Shown: positions 30,184 through 39,025, numbered from the stretch's first letter. The stretch: 64,000 nt of DNA from Nocardioides daedukensis (GCF_013408415.1 NZ_JACCAA010000001.1:3596001-3660000); one strand, 5' to 3'. The notes: a model not told the origin generated them from the letters alone. Program-made: numbers and translations.

Positions 30184-30189
30184 AGCATA
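30184..30189 (-). promoter_or_regulatory. -10 box TATGCT, leaderless, ferritin-like gene
   Basis: On the minus strand TATGCT is followed by six bases and then the ATG at 30177. No Shine-Dalgarno is present. Confidence 0.5.
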
Positions 30190-30194
30190 GTGCC

Positions 30195-30767
30195 TCAGCG
30201 CTCGCCGCCGGGGACCCACAGCACATCGCCGTTCTCACGGTTGGCGTGCCGGGCCAGGATGAAGAGCAGGTCCGAGAGCCGGTTCAGATACTTGATGGCG
30301 AGGATGTTCATCGTCGCCTCGTGCTCGGCCCATGCGGCCCAACCGGCGCGCTCGGCACGACGTACGACGGTGCGCGCGACGTGCAAGTGCGCCGCACCGG
30401 CGGTGCCCCCGTTGAGGATGAAGGACCGGAGGTTCTCCAGGTCCTCGTTGAACTCGTCGCACCAGCCTTCGAGCCGGTCGATGTAGTCCTGCTCGATGCG
30501 CAGCGGCGGATATTCGGGGTTCTCCACGACCGGCGTGGCAAAGTCCGCGCCGACGTCGAAGAGGTCGTTCTGGATGCGGGTCAGCACCTTGACGACGGGC
30601 TCGTCGAGCGCGCCCTGGGCCAGCGCCACACCGATCACTGCGTTCGCCTCGTCGGCCGTCGCATAGGCCTCGAGCCGGAGATCGGTCTTCGACGTGAGGC
30701 TCATGTCGCTGAGTCGGGTCTGTCCGGCGTCGCCGGTGCGGGTGTAGATGCGGGTGAGGTTGACCAT
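30195..30767 (-). CDS. cob(I)alamin adenosyltransferase, PduO type
   Basis: Transfers adenosyl from ATP to cob(I)alamin to make adenosylcobalamin. 190 residues. The ATP-binding N-terminus is YTRTGDAGQTRL, and RTVVRRAER plus the C-terminal LNRLSDLLFILAR are PduO signatures. AdoCbl is the cofactor of the ethylmalonyl-CoA mutase encoded 0.8 kb away and of the mutase served by MeaB, so a supply role for these enzymes is likely. ATG 30767 lies six bases after TACGCT; the upstream frame is open but unsupported. Confidence 0.95.
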   Translation of the reverse strand: MVNLTRIYTRTGDAGQTRLSDMSLTSKTDLRLEAYATADEANAVIGVALAQGALDEPVVKVLTRIQNDLFDVGADFATPVVENPEYPPLRIEQDYIDRLEGWCDEFNEDLENLRSFILNGGTAGAAHLHVARTVVRRAERAGWAAWAEHEATMNILAIKYLNRLSDLLFILARHANRENGDVLWVPGGER

Positions 30768-30773
30768 GCATCG

Positions 30774-30779
30774 AGCGTA
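30774..30779 (-). promoter_or_regulatory. -10 box TACGCT, leaderless, adenosyltransferase gene
   Basis: TACGCT on the minus strand, then six bases, then ATG 30767. This is the same geometry as the next gene downstream. Confidence 0.5.
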
Positions 30780-30981
30780 GTGGCCGGGGTACAGGGGCGC
30801 TGTCCAGGGTCGCAATGCGGTGCGGTTGGGTCCATGGAGCACCACTTGAGTCACACCAGTCACATAGCGGACATTGCGCCTCACGAACGTCCGACCATGT
30901 GTCATCCGGTGGATCCGCAGAAATATCCGGGCCGCGGGGCAACCAAAACAACGTGGTCCGCGTCATAGTTGGTGACAGAAG

Positions 30982-31004
30982 GTTTCAACGTGGGCGTTCG
31001 GGCG
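30982..31004 (+). promoter_or_regulatory. weak SigB-like promoter candidate before the STAS gene
   Basis: GTTTC at 30982-30986 and GGGCG at 31000-31004, 13 bases apart, resemble the GTTT...GGGT pattern of general-stress (SigB/SigF) promoters. The -10 half is imperfect. The rest of the 259-base gap between the divergent adenosyltransferase and STAS genes shows only a short direct repeat (AGTCACA twice near 30850). Confidence 0.2.
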
Positions 31005-31026
31005 TCCATGAAGAAGGGGAGACGAC

Positions 31027-31338
31027 ATGGACATCACCACCGACGGTCCGGCACTCGTCCTTGCCGGGCAGTTCGACGTGCGCAGCACCATGGAAGTTCG
31101 AGCCGCCATCTACCAGCACCTGCACGAGTGCCTCGACGAGGAGATCTTCGTCGACCTCACCGATGTCGACGCGGTCGACGTGACCGCGCTCAAGGTCCTT
31201 GCCGTCGCGACGCGTTCGGCCGAACGCGACGGACGCCACCTCCGCCTGCGGGGTTGTGGCCCTGCCGTCCGACGGATGCTGCACGTCTCCCACCTGCGCC
31301 GACTGGTTGCGGTCGAGCGCGAGAAGATCCCGGCCTGA
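31027..31338 (+). CDS. STAS-domain anti-sigma factor antagonist-like protein
   Basis: 103 residues, a single STAS domain: LVLAGQFDVRSTMEVR at the first strand/helix and IFVDLTDVDAVDVTALKVL at the phosphorylation loop. In classical antagonists (SpoIIAA, RsbV) that loop reads DSSGL with the second Ser phosphorylated; here it is DVTAL, so Thr53 takes the Ser place and the Gly is Ala. It should bind an anti-sigma kinase, but none is encoded beside it. The GAAGGGGAGACG ribosome site is strong. Confidence 0.85.
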   Translation: MDITTDGPALVLAGQFDVRSTMEVRAAIYQHLHECLDEEIFVDLTDVDAVDVTALKVLAVATRSAERDGRHLRLRGCGPAVRRMLHVSHLRRLVAVEREKIPA

Positions 31339-31512
31339 CGCAGAGGCGTCCTTCGGCCGACGCGGCCGGACCGGGCCGACCGCAGGGGAGTCGGCCGGGT
31401 CCCGGGCGTGCTGATTGTTCCCGCGCAGATGACTGCGCATGAGGTTTGGGCACGACGCTGGATGTAGTCATCCCCACACACGGACACGGTTACCGGTCGG
31501 TCAACTTCGTTC

Positions 31513-31518
31513 TAGGCT
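31513..31518 (+). promoter_or_regulatory. -10 box TAGGCT, leaderless, meaA
   Basis: TAGGCT is followed by six bases (TCGCTC) and the ATG of meaA. There is no Shine-Dalgarno. Confidence 0.55.
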
Positions 31519-31524
31519 TCGCTC

Positions 31525-33543
31525 ATGAGCAACTCTGCAGAGAACCCGGTGACCAAGGACCGACCGTGGGTGATGCGCACCTACGCCGGCCACTCCACGG
31601 CCGAGGCATCGAACGCGCTGTACCGGAACAACCTGTCCAAGGGACAGACCGGGCTCTCGGTTGCCTTCGACCTGCCCACGCAGACCGGATATGACCCGGA
31701 CTCGCCGCTGGCGCGCGGCGAGGTCGGCAAGGTCGGCGTGCCCGTCCCGCACATGGGCGAGATGCGCAAGCTCTTCAAGGACATCCCGCTCACGGAGATG
31801 AACACCTCGATGACCATCAACGCGACGGCCATGTGGCTGCTCGCGATGTACCAGGTCGCCGCCGAGGAGCAGAACCCCGAGCTGGACCCTGCCGAGGTGG
31901 CCAAGCAGCTCGCCGGGACGACGCAGAACGACATCATCAAGGAATACCTCTCCCGCGGCACCTACGTGTTCCCGCCCGAGCACTCCTTGCGGCTGATCAG
32001 CGACATGATCGCCTACACGGTGAACTACATCCCGAAGTGGAACCCGATCAACATCTGCAGCTATCACCTGCAGGAGGCCGGCGCCACGCCGACCCAGGAG
32101 CTCGCCTACGCACTGGGCACGGCCATCGCCGTCCTGGACGCGGTCAAGGACGCCAAGCAGGTCTCGGAGGAGGACTTCGAGAAGGTCGTCGGCCGGATCT
32201 CCTTCTTCGTCAACGCTGGTGTCCGGTTCGTGGAGGAGACCTGCAAGATGCGGGCCTTCGTCCAGCTCTGGGACGAGATCACCCGTGAGCGCTACGGCGT
32301 CCAGGACCCCAAGATGCGCCGCTTCCGCTATGGCGTCCAGGTGAACTCCCTCGGCCTGACCGAGGCCCAGCCCGAGAACAACGTCCAGCGGATCGTGCTC
32401 GAGATGCTCGGCGTCACGCTGTCCAAGAACGCCCGCGCCCGCGCCGTACAGCTGCCGGCGTGGAACGAGGCGCTCGGCCTGCCCCGGCCCTGGGACCAGC
32501 AGTGGTCACTGCGCCTGCAGCAGGTGCTGGCCTTCGAGTCCGACCTGCTCGAGCACGAGGACATCTTCGACGGCTCGCACGTGATCGAGGCCAAGGTCAA
32601 CGCACTGGTCGAGGGCGCCAAGGCCGAGATGGACCGGGTCCAGGCGCTCGGCGGTGCGATCGCGGCCGTCGAGTCCGGCTACATGAAGTCGGAGCTCGTC
32701 TCCGCCCACGCCGCACGTCGCGCTCGGATCGAGTCCGGCGAGGAGAAGATCGTCGGGGTGAACAGCTTCGAGACCACCGAGCCGTCGCCGCTGACGGCCA
32801 ACCTCGACGAGGCGATCATGACCGCCGATCCGAAGGCCGAGGAGGCCGCCAAGGCCTCGGTCGAGGCGTGGAAGGCGCAGCGCGACGAGAACGCGGTCAC
32901 CGAGGCCCTGGCCCGGCTCGCCGAGACCGCGAAGGGAACCGAGAACCTGATGGAGGCCACCTTGGCCGCCGCGCGTGCAGGTGCCACCACCGGTGAGTGG
33001 GCCGGAACGCTGCGCGAGGTCTTCGGTGAGTTCCGTGCACCGACCGGTGTCTCCGGCGCTGTCGGGGTGGCCGAGGCCGGAGCCGAGCTCACCGCCGTGC
33101 GCGAGAGGGTCCAGGCCACCGGCGAGGAGCTCGGAGGCCGGCTGCGACTGCTGGTCGGCAAGCCGGGACTCGACGGACACTCCAACGGTGCCGAGCAGGT
33201 CGCGGTGCGTGCTCGCGACGCTGGCTTCGAGGTGATCTACCAGGGCATCCGGTTGACCCCCGAGCAGATCGTCGCCGCGGCCGTCGCCGAGGACGTGCAC
33301 TGCGTGGGTCTCTCGATCCTGTCCGGATCGCACATGGAGCTGGTCCCTGCCGTGCTCGCCGGCCTCGAGGAGGCCGGCATGGGCGACGTCCCGGTGATCG
33401 TCGGCGGGATCATCCCCGACTCCGACGGCAAGGCGTTGATCCAGTCCGGAGTCGCTGCGGTCTACACGCCCAAGGACTTCGGCCTGACCCAGATCATGGA
33501 CGGCATCGTGGACGTGATCCGGAAGGCCAACGAGCTCGACTGA
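31525..33543 (+). CDS. meaA: ethylmalonyl-CoA mutase (MeaA)
   Basis: Adenosylcobalamin-dependent mutase converting (2R)-ethylmalonyl-CoA to methylsuccinyl-CoA in the ethylmalonyl-CoA pathway. 672 residues in one chain: the substrate barrel (~15-500; FDLPTQTGYDPDSP, MTINATAMWLLAMY) and a C-terminal B12 domain (~535-670) with the cobalt-ligating His at 552 in LDGHSNGAEQ and the SILSGSH and VGGIIPDSD loops. Methylmalonyl-CoA mutase is longer and usually two-chain in actinobacteria, and isobutyryl-CoA mutase is split. Together with ccr nearby, this supports MeaA/Ecm. Confidence 0.93.
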   Translation: MSNSAENPVTKDRPWVMRTYAGHSTAEASNALYRNNLSKGQTGLSVAFDLPTQTGYDPDSPLARGEVGKVGVPVPHMGEMRKLFKDIPLTEMNTSMTINATAMWLLAMYQVAAEEQNPELDPAEVAKQLAGTTQNDIIKEYLSRGTYVFPPEHSLRLISDMIAYTVNYIPKWNPINICSYHLQEAGATPTQELAYALGTAIAVLDAVKDAKQVSEEDFEKVVGRISFFVNAGVRFVEETCKMRAFVQLWDEITRERYGVQDPKMRRFRYGVQVNSLGLTEAQPENNVQRIVLEMLGVTLSKNARARAVQLPAWNEALGLPRPWDQQWSLRLQQVLAFESDLLEHEDIFDGSHVIEAKVNALVEGAKAEMDRVQALGGAIAAVESGYMKSELVSAHAARRARIESGEEKIVGVNSFETTEPSPLTANLDEAIMTADPKAEEAAKASVEAWKAQRDENAVTEALARLAETAKGTENLMEATLAAARAGATTGEWAGTLREVFGEFRAPTGVSGAVGVAEAGAELTAVRERVQATGEELGGRLRLLVGKPGLDGHSNGAEQVAVRARDAGFEVIYQGIRLTPEQIVAAAVAEDVHCVGLSILSGSHMELVPAVLAGLEEAGMGDVPVIVGGIIPDSDGKALIQSGVAAVYTPKDFGLTQIMDGIVDVIRKANELD

Positions 33544-33567
33544 GACTCGACGACGTTCGGGCGGGGG

Positions 33568-33573
33568 CACAAT
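33568..33573 (+). promoter_or_regulatory. -10 box CACAAT, leaderless, hypothetical gene
   Basis: CACAAT, then seven bases (GGGGGTC), then ATG 33581. The G-run could also serve as a weak Shine-Dalgarno if RNA starts earlier, for example by readthrough from meaA. Confidence 0.4.
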
Positions 33574-33580
33574 GGGGGTC

Positions 33581-33916
33581 ATGTCCGACCTCCAGTGCCC
33601 CGCCCGGATGTGGGTCGTGCCGGCCGCGGCCACTGACCTCGATCGGTTCGAGGGACTGCGGAGCGCCAAGGTGTCCTTGGTCTACAGCGACGCGAGGAGC
33701 CTGGCCCGGGCCGTCGAGGTCGCAGACGACCTCGGGGTCCCGGTGGAGATCAGGCTCGACCTGCCGCGGCTCGGTGTCGCTGACCCGGTGCCCGAGGTCC
33801 TCGACGACCTGGCCGACCTGCACCGCGGGGAAGCGGTGGCGTTGGTGCTCGATGTTGCCACGGCCCTGGTCCTCGACCGGGACACGGCCGGCTGGTCGGT
33901 GCGCGCGCTCGACTGA
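33581..33916 (+). CDS. hypothetical protein
   Basis: 111 residues, acidic, with no membrane helix or cysteine cluster; one Cys occurs near the start (MSDLQCPARMWVVPAA). The sequence alternates short strands and helices, with VSLVYSDARSLARAVEVADDLGVPVEIRLDL and a late VALVLDVATALVLDRD. This periodicity suggests a small alpha/beta domain that takes part in a phosphatase- or kinase-like contact, but that is speculation. I do not recognise a family. It lies 37 bases after meaA on the same strand. Confidence 0.6.
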   Translation: MSDLQCPARMWVVPAAATDLDRFEGLRSAKVSLVYSDARSLARAVEVADDLGVPVEIRLDLPRLGVADPVPEVLDDLADLHRGEAVALVLDVATALVLDRDTAGWSVRALD

Positions 33917-33975
33917 CAGGGACGCCCGGATGCGATGCGCGTCACAGAGGTAAGGCAACCCTTCACGTTGGGGCG

Positions 33976-33981
33976 TATCAT
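33976..33981 (+). promoter_or_regulatory. -10 box TATCAT, leaderless, small Cys/Lys-rich gene
   Basis: TATCAT is followed by seven bases and ATG 33989. No ribosome site is visible. Confidence 0.45.
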
Positions 33982-33988
33982 CGTCGGC

Positions 33989-34153
33989 ATGGGGAAGAAG
34001 GTGAAGCCGAAGAGCGAGTGCTGCGTGTCCAAGGACCGTTGCAAGCGTTGCCCGATCCGCATGATGAAGGAGGGCACGCTCCCGCCCGGCTACACCGTGA
34101 AGAAGCGCAAACTGGTCAAGGTCGACAAGAAGAAGCTGGCCAAGGCGGCCTGA
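33989..34153 (+). CDS. 54-residue Cys/Lys-rich small protein
   Basis: MGKKVKPKSECCVSKDRC is followed by KRCPIRMMKEGTLPPGY and a tail of Lys-rich repeats (KKRKLVKVDKKKLAKAA). Four cysteines in the order CC-x5-C-x2-C could bind zinc, and the 14-plus lysines and arginines point to nucleic-acid or ribosome binding. The codon usage is fully typical of the genome, so it looks real despite its size. It has its own leaderless-type promoter. I recall similar unnamed small proteins in other actinobacteria but know no function. Confidence 0.75.
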   Translation: MGKKVKPKSECCVSKDRCKRCPIRMMKEGTLPPGYTVKKRKLVKVDKKKLAKAA

Positions 34154-34180
34154 TCCACGCGCGGATCGGGACAAGTGCGG

Positions 34181-34186
34181 CAGACT
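34181..34186 (+). promoter_or_regulatory. -10 box CAGACT, leaderless, D-amino-acid oxidase gene
   Basis: CAGACT, then CCTGCC, then ATG 34193. The same CCTGCC spacer follows TACACT before the receiver gene at 9227. The box is a weaker match than others in the window. Confidence 0.35.
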
Positions 34187-34192
34187 CCTGCC

Positions 34193-35095
34193 ATGTCTCG
34201 AGTGATCGTCGTGGGCGCCGGTGTGATCGGCCTGACCTGTGCTGTCCGGCTGCTCGAGCGTGGCCACCGGGTGAATGTCGTCGCACGCGACCTACCCCTG
34301 GAGACGACCAGTGCCATCGCCGGTGCGTTCTGGTATCCCTATCGAGCCCTTCCCCAGGACCGGGTCACGGCATGGGCCGGAGCGTCGTACGCCGAGTTCG
34401 TCGGCCTGGCAGGTGAGCCGGAGACCGGGGTCTCCATGGTCACCGGGACCGAGGTCTTCACCAACCGCCAGCGTGATCCGTGGTGGCGCGAGGCCGTGCC
34501 GAGTCTGGATCGTGAGACCTCGCTGCCGGCGGGCTATGTCGACGGCTGGACCTTCACCACGCCGGTGATTGAGATGCCGGTCCACCTGCGCTGGCTGAGC
34601 CGGCGGGTGGACGAGCTCGGCGGCACCATCACCCGGCTCAACCTGTCCGCCCTCCCGACGGGTGCCGACCTGGTCGTCGACTGCGCCGGGCTCGGTGCCC
34701 GACACCTTGCGGGCGACCGTTCGGTGACGCCGGTGGCCGGCCAGGTCGTCGTCGTGGAGCAGTTCGGCCTCGACCGGTGGTGGCTGGATGCGGCAGGACC
34801 GACGTACGTCGTGCCCCGCGCGCACGACGTCGTGGTGGGCGGCACCGATGCCGAGGGGGAGTGGAACCGGAGCCCGTCACCCAAGACTGCCGCGGACATC
34901 CTGGAGCGGGCCGCACGCCTGGTGCCGGGCGTGGACCGAGCACGGGTGCTGCGCCACAAGGTGGGCCTGCGCCCGGTGCGTCCGGCCGTCCGCGTCGAAC
35001 GGATCGGCGACGTGATCCACTGCTATGGCCACGGCGGCGCCGGGGTCACCCTGTCCTGGGGCACCGCCGACGAGGTCGCCGCCCTGGCCGGTTGA
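34193..35095 (+). CDS. D-amino-acid oxidase family FAD protein
   Basis: 300 residues. FAD-binding Rossmann motif VVGAGVIGL (GxGxxG at 8-13) at the N-terminus; SAIAGAFWYPYRA corresponds to the second FAD contact; DLVVDCAGLGARHLAG is the dinucleotide-linked strand; and VGLRPVRPAVRVE with CYGHGGAGVTLSWG is the C-terminal DAAO signature. It should oxidise a D-amino acid to the imino acid with release of hydrogen peroxide. The specificity (neutral D-amino acids versus glycine) is open. It ends convergently with the DUF952 gene, three bases away. Confidence 0.88.
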   Translation: MSRVIVVGAGVIGLTCAVRLLERGHRVNVVARDLPLETTSAIAGAFWYPYRALPQDRVTAWAGASYAEFVGLAGEPETGVSMVTGTEVFTNRQRDPWWREAVPSLDRETSLPAGYVDGWTFTTPVIEMPVHLRWLSRRVDELGGTITRLNLSALPTGADLVVDCAGLGARHLAGDRSVTPVAGQVVVVEQFGLDRWWLDAAGPTYVVPRAHDVVVGGTDAEGEWNRSPSPKTAADILERAARLVPGVDRARVLRHKVGLRPVRPAVRVERIGDVIHCYGHGGAGVTLSWGTADEVAALAG

Positions 35096-35098
35096 CCC

Positions 35099-35635
35099 TC
35101 AGCCGGCGAGGCGTCGTTCGCGGCGTCGGTAGAGTGCGATCATGGCGGCCGTGGACAGGGCCGCGCCCACCAGGAGAGCCCAGAGCCCGGCCGAGTCTCC
35201 CCAGAGCCAGACGCCGAGGAAGCCACATGCCGAGGCCACGACCATCACCACGATCGCGGCGGCGATGCGGAACGAGAACTCGGCCAGGAACTCACCCATG
35301 AAGCTGCGCTGGGGGCGTGCCTGCTGGCCGCCGAGCGGTTCGACGGCGACCACCGCGGACGGGTTGATCGGCCCATGGATGTGCGGGTACGTCGTGTCGC
35401 CCACCTCGTCCTCGCTCCACGGGGAGGTCAGCTTCTCGGTGTCGATCGTCAACAGCACCAGGGGAGTGCGGACGTCGGCGTAGTAGCGCTCCCGCACGCC
35501 CTCGACCTGGTCCTCGCGGGAGGCGTGGATGAAGCCCTCTTCCTCGAGCGTGCGATCCAGCGTCGACTGGGCATAGGAGCCCGCCAGCCGTGCGGCGTCC
35601 CAGCGGGACTTCTCGGCGATGTGGAAGATGAGCAT
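35099..35635 (-). CDS. DUF952 protein with C-terminal membrane hairpin
   Basis: 178 residues. Residues 1-~105 are a DUF952 domain: MLIFHIAEKSRWDAA, GFIHASREDQVEGV and TTYPHIHGPI, with the conserved HIHG. Residues ~115-170 hold two membrane helices (FRIAAAIVVMVVASACGFLGVWLW and LWALLVGAALSTAAMIAL). DUF952 proteins are usually about 110 soluble residues, so the membrane tail is an addition. The DUF952 fold resembles ADP-ribose-binding or RNA 2'-phosphotransferase-like small enzymes, but no activity is established. Confidence 0.8.
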   Translation of the reverse strand: MLIFHIAEKSRWDAARLAGSYAQSTLDRTLEEEGFIHASREDQVEGVRERYYADVRTPLVLLTIDTEKLTSPWSEDEVGDTTYPHIHGPINPSAVVAVEPLGGQQARPQRSFMGEFLAEFSFRIAAAIVVMVVASACGFLGVWLWGDSAGLWALLVGAALSTAAMIALYRRRERRLAG

Positions 35636-35641
35636 GGTCAG

Positions 35642-35647
35642 ATCCTG
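35642..35647 (-). promoter_or_regulatory. -10 box CAGGAT, leaderless, DUF952 gene
   Basis: Minus strand: CAGGAT, six bases (CTGACC), then ATG 35635. Confidence 0.35.
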
Positions 35648-35700
35648 TCAGACGTTCAGCCGGGAGTGGACGCGCCGGGAACGGTTCCAGATCCTGTCGC

Positions 35701-36399
35701 CTAGAAGAGTCGCTCGGTGGGGTCGTCCATCCCGCGCAGCGCGTCGTAGTCGACGGTCACGCACTGGATGCCGCGGTCGGTGGCGAGCACCTTGGCCTGC
35801 GGCTTGATCTCCTGGGCCGCGAAGATGCCGCGCACCGCGCCCTTGGCGGTGAGCAGCGGGTCGCGGTTCAGCAGCTCGAGGTAGCGGGTCAGCTGCTCCA
35901 CGCCGTCGATCTCGCCACGACGCTTGATCTCGACGGCCACGGACTCACCGTTGGCGTCGCGACACATCAGGTCGACCGGGCCGATCGGGGTGGGGAACTC
36001 CCGGCGGACCAGGGTCAGGCCGGTGCCCAGGCTGGCCGGGTGGTCGGCGAGCAGCTCCTGCAGGTGCTTCTCCACGCCGTCCTTCTGCAGGCCCGGGTCG
36101 ATGCCGAGGTCGTGCTCGGAGTCGGAGTGGATCTCCTCGAGGAGGATGCGCAGGGTGTCGGCGGGGCCCTTGCCCGATGCTCGGCTGGTCACGAGCCATT
36201 CGACCTGACCGTCCTCGGTCACGCCCTCGGTGACCTTGCAGGGCGGCGACATCCAGTTCAGCGGCTTGTAGGAGCCTCCGTCGGAGTGCACCAGCACCGA
36301 CCCGTCGGCCTTGATCATCAACACGCGGGTCGCCATCGGCAGATGGGCCGAGAGGCGGCCGGCGTAGTCGACCTGGCAGCGCGCAACAACGAGTCTCAC
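35701..36399 (-). CDS. nucS: mismatch-specific endonuclease NucS/EndoMS
   Basis: Cuts both strands at mismatches. This is the non-canonical mismatch-repair nuclease of actinobacteria and archaea that lack MutS/MutL. 232 residues. The N-terminal dimerisation domain starts [21 protein letters not shown], and the C-terminal RecB-like nuclease domain has D143 (PVDLMC), E157 and K159 (VAVEIKRR), then [13 protein letters not shown] 36399 gives the family-standard N-terminus. The frame is open a further 58 codons upstream, but this does not match the family. It is divergent from the hydroxybutyryl-CoA dehydrogenase gene. Confidence 0.95.
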   Translation of the reverse strand: MRLVVARCQVDYAGRLSAHLPMATRVLMIKADGSVLVHSDGGSYKPLNWMSPPCKVTEGVTEDGQVEWLVTSRASGKGPADTLRILLEEIHSDSEHDLGIDPGLQKDGVEKHLQELLADHPASLGTGLTLVRREFPTPIGPVDLMCRDANGESVAVEIKRRGEIDGVEQLTRYLELLNRDPLLTAKGAVRGIFAAQEIKPQAKVLATDRGIQCVTVDYDALRGMDDPTERLF

Positions 36400-36407
36400 G
36401 GGAGGCG

Positions 36408-36413
36408 AGGCTA
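36408..36413 (-). promoter_or_regulatory. -10 box TAGCCT, leaderless, nucS
   Basis: Minus strand TAGCCT ends eight bases before the nucS GTG. The intervening CGCCTCCC has no Shine-Dalgarno character. Confidence 0.45.
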
Positions 36414-36439
36414 CCGGTGCGCCGGGAAGTGCGGCGTAC

Positions 36440-36453
36440 CGGTTCGTGAACCG
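36440..36453. promoter_or_regulatory. palindromic operator candidate between nucS and hydroxybutyryl-CoA dehydrogenase
   Basis: CGGTTC-GT-GAACCG, a 6+2+6 inverted repeat, sits about 27 bases upstream of the nucS -10 box and about 85 bases upstream of the divergent -10 box. The size and position suit a dimeric repressor or activator that could control either gene. Confidence 0.4.
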
Positions 36454-36537
36454 CGGACATATCGCCTCGCGCGTCAACGTCTTCCAGATCACGTATCGAG
36501 TTCTGGTCTGAGGGTTACCCGCGGGTAGAACGCGTGT

Positions 36538-36543
36538 CACAAT
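36538..36543 (+). promoter_or_regulatory. -10 box CACAAT, leaderless, 3-hydroxybutyryl-CoA dehydrogenase gene
   Basis: CACAAT, seven bases (CGCTCGC), then ATG 36551. Confidence 0.5.
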
Positions 36544-36550
36544 CGCTCGC

Positions 36551-37732
<1,182 letters not shown>

Positions 37733-37780
37733 GCCACACGCGCCGCGCCGCGAGGTGCCGCGCAGCCCCGAGGGAGCAGC

Positions 37781-37818
37781 CCGGGCGTCGCAACTCCACC
37801 AGGAGGGGCGGCGCCCGG
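37781..37818. terminator. probable terminator between convergent genes
   Basis: CCGGGCG (37781-37787) pairs with CGCCCGG (37812-37818) around a 24-base loop. An outer pair, ACTGAGCC (37728-37735) and GGCTCAGT (37830-37837), spans both stop codons. There is no T-run, as is common in this group. Confidence 0.4.
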
Positions 37819-37832
37819 TGTCATTCCCCGGC

Positions 37833-38315
37833 TCAGTCCAGGCAGAACTCGTTGCCCTCCGGGTCCCGCATCACGATGAACCCGGCGCCCATCGGCGGCG
37901 CCGGCTCGAACCTCTCGACCCGGGTGGCGCCGAGCGCGAGAAGTCGGCTGGCCTCGGCCTCGAGAGCGGTCATTCGTTCCTCGCCCTCGAGGCCCGGTGC
38001 GGCGCGTACGTCGAGGTGCACCCGGTTCTTGGCCGACTTGCGCTCGGGGACGCGTTGGAAGAACAACCGCGGGCCGGTGCCGGCAGGGTCCACCGAGGCG
38101 GAGGCGCGATTGCGCTCCTCGGTCGGGACGCCGAGCTTGTCCAGCGCCTCCTGCCAGGTGGAGAAGCCGGGCGGTGGGGCGGCGTACTCGTAGCCGAGCG
38201 CTTCGTTCCAGAAGCCGGCGAGGGCGTCAGGATCGGCACAGTCGAAGGTGATCTGCACGGTGCGCGCGACGACGGGGCCGGTCGTGTCGGGCCCAGTCAC
38301 GGCCTGCCCAGTCAT
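37833..38315 (-). CDS. VOC-family (glyoxalase-like) protein
   Basis: 160 residues. RTVQITFDCADPDALAGFWNEALGYE is the start of a vicinal-oxygen-chelate fold of the glyoxalase-like type, and the end reads GFIVMRDPEGNEFCLD, its usual last strand with the Glu metal ligand. HLDVRAA supplies a His. It has two beta-alpha-beta units. The substrate is unknown; such proteins include isomerases and antibiotic-binding proteins. ATG 38315 overlaps the stop of the DinB gene (ATGA), so the two form an operon. Confidence 0.85.
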   Translation of the reverse strand: MTGQAVTGPDTTGPVVARTVQITFDCADPDALAGFWNEALGYEYAAPPPGFSTWQEALDKLGVPTEERNRASASVDPAGTGPRLFFQRVPERKSAKNRVHLDVRAAPGLEGEERMTALEAEASRLLALGATRVERFEPAPPMGAGFIVMRDPEGNEFCLD

Positions 38316-38911
38316 TTGGAGGACTCTTCCTTGCGCCACGGCTTGAGCCACTCCGTCTCGGGCCAACCCTCGCGACCGGCGATCAGCTCAAACATGGTGG
38401 CGCCGTCGATCGACTCCCGGATGATGTCCGCGTGACCGGCGTGGCGGGCCAGCTCCTCGATCAGGTGCAGCCACACCCACCGCACGGACCAGGCGGTGAT
38501 GTCCTTCGGGTTCCACGGCGCGTCGGGAACGGGGACCGGGGCGTCGAGGTCGACCGCTGCGATGGCCTCCAGCACGGCGCTCGACACCTCGTCGAAGTGG
38601 GCCAGGACGTCGGCCACGGTGTCGGTCGGCAGCCAGGTGATGTTGCGCTCGCGGTCGGCGTACACCTCCTCGAGGGGACGGTCGTCGCTCACCGGGTTCG
38701 GGGCGGCCAGGGCGTGGGCAGCCCAGGTGACCTGGTTGTGTGCGGCGTGCTTGACCAGCGCGCCGACGCTGAGAGCGCTGCGGGTCGGCGTCGCGCCGGC
38801 CTGCTCGTCGGTGAGTCCGAAGATCACGGCGCGGAACGCGTCCTGCTGCTGGATGAGGTAGGCACGCAGACCGTCGCGCTCATCGATGACCGGGGGAGCT
38901 TGGGCAGGCAT
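38312..38911 (-). CDS. DinB/DUF664 family putative thiol-dependent enzyme
   Basis: 199 residues, a four-helix bundle of the DinB superfamily. The metal-binding histidines are in ALVKHAAHNQ, the central WVWLHLIEELARHAGHADIIRESIDG is the DUF664 hallmark. Family members in actinobacteria include mycothiol-dependent isomerases and transferases, so a detoxification role with mycothiol is possible. Only the fold is supported. ATG 38911 follows GAGAGGAC. The frame continues far upstream without support. It is co-transcribed with the VOC gene. Confidence 0.85.
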   Translation of the reverse strand: MPAQAPPVIDERDGLRAYLIQQQDAFRAVIFGLTDEQAGATPTRSALSVGALVKHAAHNQVTWAAHALAAPNPVSDDRPLEEVYADRERNITWLPTDTVADVLAHFDEVSSAVLEAIAAVDLDAPVPVPDAPWNPKDITAWSVRWVWLHLIEELARHAGHADIIRESIDGATMFELIAGREGWPETEWLKPWRKEESSK

Positions 38912-39013
38912 GGGGTCGTCCTCTCGTTGTTTCGTTGACGGTCTCACCCTCCCACCGGATGTGGACAGATCCTGACCGCAATGGGGTTCGGTCCGGAGAA
39001 CTTCCGGGTGCGC

Positions 39014-39019
39014 CACAAT
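39014..39019 (+). promoter_or_regulatory. -10 box CACAAT, leaderless, hydrolase gene
   Basis: CACAAT, six bases (GAGGGC), then GTG 39026. Confidence 0.5.
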
Positions 39020-39025
39020 GAGGGC

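Noticed and set aside
30768..31026. Cobalamin riboswitch near the adenosyltransferase or mutase genes
   Set aside because: I could not find a B12-box-like element or the expected folds in the 30768-31026 or 31339-31512 gaps, and both genes look leaderless.
31525..33543. Methylmalonyl-CoA or isobutyryl-CoA mutase
   Set aside because: A single 672-residue chain with fused B12 domain, DGHSNGAEQ motif and a nearby CCR gene fit MeaA/Ecm better; the other two are typically two-chain in actinobacteria.
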